Assembly (NCBI GenBank): GCA_022695795.1 | Contig: MU404090.1 | Span: 296,923-360,922 of the forward strand | Length of the DNA: 64,000 nucleotides | Origin: Biscogniauxia marginata | Lineage: Eukaryota > Ascomycota > Sordariomycetes > Xylariales > Xylariaceae | Direction: 5' to 3' | Part shown: piece after piece, positions 58,227 to 64,000 of the stretch | Layout: the number at the start of each line of letters is the position of its first letter | How positions within the stretch are numbered: position 1 is the first letter of the stretch | Notes under the pieces: model-generated | The model's input: the letters and a program-made list of their open reading frames with translations, nothing else | Database searches by the model: none | What the model was told of the DNA's origin: nothing | Translations under genes and position numbers: made by a program

Positions 58227-61200
58227 ATGCAGACAGTCCCCAGTGTAAGTCAAGTCTAACGCGTGCTGCCAAATCCATCCATCCCCTCCACCCACACGCT
58301 GCACAATGCCTGTCGAGAGTGCCCGCTTCGAGAGATGCGCTGCAGAGGGGCAACAATTACGAAAATAACAAGAAAAAATAAAAAATAATACACCCGCACA
58401 CATACGCACCAGCACCAGCACCAGCACACGCACACGCACACACACGCACACACGCACGATTTGAAGATTAATTCGAGCCCCGGCCTCTTTTCCCTACCCG
58501 CGGTTCCCTGACGGCTGCGGCTTGCGAGCTTGTCTCGATCGGTGGCATTCACTCACTAACCGTGATCCAGCTCATTGGTGCCGGTTCTGCTGTTGCTGCG
58601 GCGGCAACGGGTCTCGTCTTTGGCCAGCTTGCCGATGGACAACCCTCCCCTCCACGCCCGAGCTCGAGCAGACACGAATCAACACCTGGGCACGAATTTT
58701 TAAATGCCAATTTGCATTCCGCCTCACGACCGGCAACGAGAAACTCTCTTGCTCCCCCGTCCTCGAATGACGACTTCGTGCAACACGCCGCCCACCAGCA
58801 CCAGCACCAACACCCGCCCCCCAACCTCAACCTCAACCTCACCACCCAACCACGAATCCCTCGCCGGCCCTCCAACATCCAGATAAGCCCCCCGAAGTCC
58901 TCCTCTGCGCGGCACCCCCTTGCCCGACAAGGCGATTTCACCGCCACCACCCCGATTGCCGAGGGCCCGCGCGACTCTTTTTCTTCCAACGGCTCCTGGA
59001 TGCGCAGGTTATCCCTGAGGCCGCGGTCCCAACACGAGAGCATCAGGTCCAGTGTCGGCCCTGACTCGCCTTCCATCTTCTCCTTCGGCTCTGCAGCACC
59101 CATATTGCCCCCGCCCGGCCAAGCGCGGCCCCAGCTACCGCCGAATAAACTCGTCAAGCGCGCCTCGGCCACTAATGGGGCAGACTCGAGCTTCCTAGCG
59201 AGGCGAGGGTCAAGGTCACAGGGGATATTGCGAAGACCAGCGACGAGCCACCAGCGATCTGCCACATTGCACCAGCAAATCGAGGCAGAGACCGCCCCGA
59301 CCGTGCCGGATTTATCAGTCGAGCAGCAGCGTCGGCCTCGGGCTCAGACAGTAGGCCACCAACCGCCGGTGCCGGCTCTTGGCGCTGCCAGAAGCGAGTC
59401 CTCAACCTGGAAGTCGTTTTGGCACTCGCGGATTTCCCGTGGCTTCTCACGGCTTTCCCCTCTCAAAGGCGGCGACAACAGCGCTGCCCCTGGTGCAAAC
59501 CGCATTTGTGTGGAACAGCAACCTCGTCGGAGAGTCTATCTGGTGACCCCCAAGTCGCTAATGATGAACACCTCCTTGCAGGTCCCAGACGATGCTCATC
59601 GGGAGTCAGAAAAACGCACAGACACCGAGGCAAGCCCGCACGCTTCCGAAAAGTCGCAGGTCTCGCCAGAGAGCACCCCGTCGAAGCAGCTCAGGCGCTC
59701 GATCTCGATGCATTTCAGTTCGCCCACGAATTGGATATCGAAATCTGGTAGTATCCGGCGCCGCAAGCGTGGTGACACTACAGGTGGAGGAACCAAGCGG
59801 CATGTGTCTGCGCCGACCACTGCAGATGCCGACTCGACGCAGGTTGACGACCACACTGGTCCTGACGAGTCCTACCACAGTACGGAAGACGGCCACGCGG
59901 AGCCTGAACTTGCTACCATATTCCGGCCGCGGGAAGATCGACGTAGCTCCTCGTCTCCCATCCCTCCCCTATCTAGGATTTCCAGCTTTCATATCGACCG
60001 CTTCGGCTCGTCTTCTGCTGCTAGTAATGGTCGATACGACGAGCCCATGATCAGCCCTACCTCGCCCGCCCCCAGAGTCAGCTCGAACGCATCTCATACC
60101 CGGACACTAGAGCGTGCTTCTACAGTTGGCAGCTCTGAATACCACCCCGGTTTCATCTCCGGGGACGACGACGACACTGACTCCAAGACTGACACGCCAT
60201 TCGACTCCTTCCGCACGGTAGCTTCGGTTGGCAGAAGAACGATTGACAGCCCGTTAGAGTTCATGTTCGACGAGTCGCCGCCCAGTACGGCCGGCAATAA
60301 TACCAAACCCAAGCGACTATCGATACAGGAGATTCTCGGCCCCGCGTTTGATGGTGGCAATAAGATCATGGAGGAAGATGAAGGCCTCTCTACGCCCGTA
60401 CGTGCAACTTACGAGGTTGCCGAAGTGCATTTTGCCAGTACCAGTATTTCAGACGAACATGATTCAAGACATCACCTTACCCCGGCCGACTTTGATTTGC
60501 CTAAAGACTATGGTCGGTTGTCTTTAGACGAAGACGACGATTTAGACTGGGCTAGGGAAGACGATGTCGAGATATATAATCATCTATCCCCGCCGAGCTC
60601 CATGAACTCGCGCCGAGGTAGTCCAAGCCTCCGAACGGCGCTGGGCGACATTAGTGGCAATAGGAAGTCGGATGTGCGCTTCGACCTCACGAGCGAACGA
60701 CCCCGAAGTACCCTCTTCGACTGGGCAGAGCCCCCTGCTCATGATAAGTACGATGGCGACGGCAGTTATTCTTACCGGCCAAAGACGGTTCATGGTAAAC
60801 AGGAGATGGACGTGCGAGGCGGACGCTCGGCTAGCCGAAAAGGCCCTACAGCGGCCCATGTGCGTAGTCAGAGTGTTCCCATCGTGCCTGACCAGCCCGA
60901 CATGGCCAAGTCGATGGCTAAATTTGGGACTTGGGGCCTGAGCAAGAAAAATGTGAGCGAGGACTGGGATGACGATTTTGAGTTCGACGAGGAAGACGGT
61001 CTAGATCCGATCGCTGGCCAAAAAGAAGAAAACGGGTTCTCGATGCTAGTTCCAGCGTCGATCCAAGCAACTCAGCCCACAGTCAAGGCTCACTCGGGAC
61101 AGATTCGGGAATTGTCGCTTCTGGTCAACGATCTCAAGCGCCTCTGTCGACTAGGTCGTGAAATGGATATGCTCCACGGATCGTCTACTAAGCTTTGGGA

Positions 61201-61915
61201 CGAAGCGGAGGGCATTATTGCCTTGGCTTCTCCCGACGAGGAAGATGCCCCCTCGGATCGTTCTGCCGACCTCGACCCAAATTTCGACGATGTCCGATTC
61301 ATCGACCAAGGCTTCGATGGCCCTTTACTTGATGATTTTGAGTATTCAAGGACGCCAGAGAGTCAACGAAGCACGGCGATGCGAGATCGGTCATCCCCGC
61401 GGCGTCGATCTGTATTCTCTCCGGAGGATGACATCTTCGGGACATGGGATCCAGTCGACGAGGATGCATCGCCTGATCGCCCCAGAACCCCTGAAGATCA
61501 CGACGGCGAAGTCGGCCAGAGATCATCGAGCGTTACTAGGTCTGTAATGGATTGTATGCAGTCGCGACATGCCAAGTCGAACGGGGAGGACGACAATAAG
61601 CATTCCAACGGAAAAGTGAACTTCGACACCAACAGCCTGAAAGAACTAGTCAAGAGGGCGAGTGAACTACGAGACGGATTGTCAGACCTAGTCCGGAGAG
61701 CAGACCATATCACGTCGAGTCCGGCGAGGACTGCAAGGCATACTCGGTCGGACGGCAGCCCAGCTTTCACACGCGTCTTCGATTCGCCAGCGTCGAGTCC
61801 GGGCAAACGAATTCCCCAGAGTCAAAGCGGCAGTTCCGTTATGAGCGGCAGCTCTATCAGCGCTTCCCCATCTAATGGACTTGGCCAGCGCATGCAGATG
61901 ATGACCGTCAGCTAA
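58227..61915 (+). CDS. large Ser-rich protein, probable Byr4/Bfa1-type septation regulator
   Basis: Exon 1 is 58227-58244 (MQTVPS). A 326-nt intron follows, and exon 2 (58571-61915) gives about 1120 residues in all. The first segment LIGAGSAVAAAATGLVFG is Ala/Gly-rich and hydrophobic. A long Ser/Pro/Arg-rich disordered region follows. Near residues 790-815, FGTWGLSKKNVSEDWDDDFE is a highly conserved-looking motif that I associate with Byr4/Bfa1 proteins. Further helical blocks are RELSLLVNDLKRLCRLGREM (about 850) and LKELVKRASELRDGLSDLVR (about 1027). Byr4 with Cdc16/Bub2 is the GAP for the Spg1/Tem1 GTPase that triggers septation at the spindle pole body. The family call is from memory and moderate. 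The large size is normal for filamentous fungi. Confidence 0.65.
58391..58458. repeat. simple repeats inside intron 1 of the Byr4-like gene
   Basis: Stacked CACCAG trinucleotide/hexanucleotide units and CACACG/CACAC dinucleotide units. They lie between the GTAAGT donor at 58245 and the acceptor AG at 58570, so they should be removed by splicing. Confidence 0.75.
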
Positions 61916-63879
61916 GAATTGCCCCCAACGCGTCGCGTCGTCTTTCGTCTACCACCCCGTCATCGGTAATACACAAACCTAGTTCCCATCGGGACTGTAT
62001 ATGTTATGATAATCTGTTTGATTTGCATCGCGCAGGGTCTGTGCTGCATTGTTCGTTCCTCTGAGCCCATACTTACTAAGGGGCGTGGGTTTCTATCTAG
62101 ATATCCCGAGACAATACTGTAATACGATAAAAACAAAAGCTGTGTGTCGATGGAACAGGAGATAACAGAAACGGGCGCGACCCGAACTCAGCATCTTTCT
62201 GTTCCCAACAGCAGTAGCAAATCCTGGATACACTCCGATGTTGGTCACCTGTTGTACCAACGGAGCTGGCTGGTTTCCGTCTCCATCTTCTAATGCTGTT
62301 CTGATATTCCGCATCACTTCGATCGTCCCAAGGATTACGATATACGCAACCTATAGAATTACGGAAGATAATGAATACGACTAATGATCCTCATCTCCCC
62401 CTTCCCCCCCCTCCCAAAAAAACGAAAGGCTTGCATGACTCGACGGTTTCTACCCATTCTTGAACCATAAAGGGATTTACACATAGACGAGGATTGTGGC
62501 TAGGACTGCACACACTCGCAAGGACGCGGCAGACATCTTTTCCCTGGATTTGATGGAGTACGTTCATGTCATGTCATCCGCTCGAGCATGAATTTATGTG
62601 AGACCTGGTCATGACTGGGTTGAACGGAGCAGGAGCAATGAGAGCGGGTCCGAAGCTCCTCTAGATGATGGATGGTTTTCTCCTTTGTCCTCTAATGAAA
62701 TGGACGAGTTATTGGCTTCATCTGCGCCTTTTGATACTACGACACACCACCCCCTCCTAGTGCATGCCCAACGCAACTGGGCCACAACTGGGGCCCAAGT
62801 TGGTTGAGCTTCAGTATAAAAAACACCCTCCCCCCCCATATTGACTTGGTCTATTGATCATCTGTTTTCCTTTTCTCCTTTTCGTTTTTCTTCTTTTCTT
62901 GTTTCTAATTCCCTTTGTGTCATACGGGCGAAAACATGGCATGGCGAAACAAGGCAAAGGAGGGGGGCATTACTGGTACAAAGGAAGGGAGGGGAGTCAA
63001 TTGCATTTGTACAGGTAGACAAGGTTTTTTTTTTTCTCTTTTCGGTCTTTGGGTCCGGTTCTGTCTCTTTTTTTTTTCTTCCTCCCCCTCCTTTTTTTTT
63101 TTTACTTAGGTTTCAGGACTATAACAAGGGCTGGCTTAGGTAATTAAAAAAAAAGAAGAAGAGAAAAAAAAAGTTTCATCACATACATGGATACATACAT
63201 ACATACATAAAACGAAAAAATGGAAATAAAAAAAATCCGGGCCGATCAGGTCGGTATGGTTCCATCTATCCTAAGGTTTCTCAGGAGGTCCTCTTGTCTA
63301 AATTGAAGTACACACTAATACTGACGGAAATATATCGTTGCGATATTTGGGAGAATACGTGCTCGGTGTGCTGGGTAATGTAACTACCTACATAACTTAA
63401 TAATGTCTTGGTGTTGTATTTTGTTGTTGACGTTGTTTCCCCCTGTTATTTGAGACTGGGGAAGGGTAGGAAGGGGGTTGCCGAGTTAGTAACTTCAATA
63501 CCTCGTATGTAGTAAATCGCTCAGGTTTGTTGTTGTAAATACCTGAAACACGAGGAGGAGGAGGAGGAGTAGGCTTTTTTCACCTTAGCTACGTACATAT
63601 AGTAGCACACTTATTTTATATCCTATTTCCCCTCCTTTATTAAGCTACATTAGTGCGTGGGGAAACGATGGTTATGTATAGGTGAATTTAAAAAAAAATT
63701 CTATAGGGGGGAGGACTGGGTTGGGTTTGCTGGATTCTTATAGTTGATGGATTATAGGTAGATGGGTAGATAGGTAGATAGATGGAAAGCTAGCTCTCCT
63801 CGTGCTGTTGCTGTTGTTGTTGCTGTTATCTTATGCGTTACGGCGCTTACTGGTAAGAATAGAGTCTGAACCCCTGCTG
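61916..63879. other. 3' flank, homopolymer-rich, no gene seen
   Basis: About 2 kb downstream of the Byr4-like gene. It has many T, C, A and G homopolymers, CATA tetranucleotides near 63180-63210, (GGA)n near 63553 and CTG/TTG units near 63805-63828. The short frames are low complexity. No gene is supported. Confidence 0.55.
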
Positions 63880-64000
63880 GGGCGCCCCCCCCCCCCGGGG
63901 GGGGTGGGTTTTTTTTTTTTTGTTTTGTGTTGGGGGGGGGGTGTATGTGGTGTGGGTGTGGGGTGGGGGGGGGTTGTGTGTTTTTTTTTTTTTATATGTG
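63880..64000. repeat. low-complexity end of sequence
   Basis: Long runs of C, G and T alternate with GTGTGG, quite unlike the rest of the window. It is not the fungal telomere repeat TTAGGG. It looks like a contig end with poor-quality or collapsed sequence. Confidence 0.7.

Noticed and set aside
58549..59265. 238-codon antisense frame opposite the Byr4-like exon
   Set aside because: Gly/Arg/Trp-rich composition typical of a shadow frame of a Ser/Pro-rich coding exon.
63880..64000. Possible telomere at the end of the window
   Set aside because: No TTAGGG/CCCTAA repeats, only irregular homopolymers.

Overview
This is nuclear DNA of a filamentous ascomycete (Pezizomycotina), most likely a Sordariomycete. 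The genes have short introns of about 50-120 nt with GTAAGT-like donors and CTAAC-like branch sites, lie 1-4 kb apart on both strands, and encode typical fungal proteins such as a GT15 mannosyltransferase, Pex20, an L-galactonate dehydratase and a CPC1-type bZIP. There are no operons, rRNA genes, convincing tRNAs, CRISPR arrays or intact transposons. Exon joins were worked out by hand from splice signals, reading phase and remembered homologs.

Layout. 0-9 kb: mostly non-coding, with a small conserved Cys/Trp protein (5.5-5.8 kb) and a three-exon LAMTOR1/Ragulator-like gene (7.1-7.7 kb, minus). 9-16 kb: HIR1 histone chaperone and a KRE2/MNT1 mannosyltransferase. 16-22 kb: AT-rich, with a five-exon kinase-like gene and a decayed UstYa-family (DUF3328) gene. 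22-23.5 kb: a GC-rich L-galactonate dehydratase gene. 24-30 kb: two orphan single-exon genes and an unusual flavoprotein/F-box/ankyrin-like fusion. 31-38 kb: a WHI2-like gene, then divergent SEC13 and PEX20. 39.5-40.5 kb: a Ure2-type glutathione S-transferase. 43.5-50.6 kb: cpc-1 (GCN4 ortholog) with its uORF leader, facing a GCN20 ortholog. 50.6-58.2 kb: a long gene-poor stretch. 58.2-61.9 kb: a large Ser-rich protein that looks like Byr4/Bfa1. The last ~120 bases are homopolymer-rich and look like a contig end.

How the genes relate. Most are independent housekeeping genes. An unusual share, however, acts in amino-acid signalling: a Ragulator scaffold (TORC1), SEC13 (also a SEACAT/GATOR2 subunit), WHI2 (TORC1 restraint), CPC1 and GCN20. 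CPC1 and GCN20 are neighbouring, convergent genes of one pathway (GCN1-GCN20 to GCN2 to cpc-1 translation). The cpc-1 leader holds a 2-codon uORF, a 41-codon uORF and a long in-frame extension without AUG. That leader, the cpc-1/gcn20 pairing and the flavoprotein fusion are the most interesting items here.
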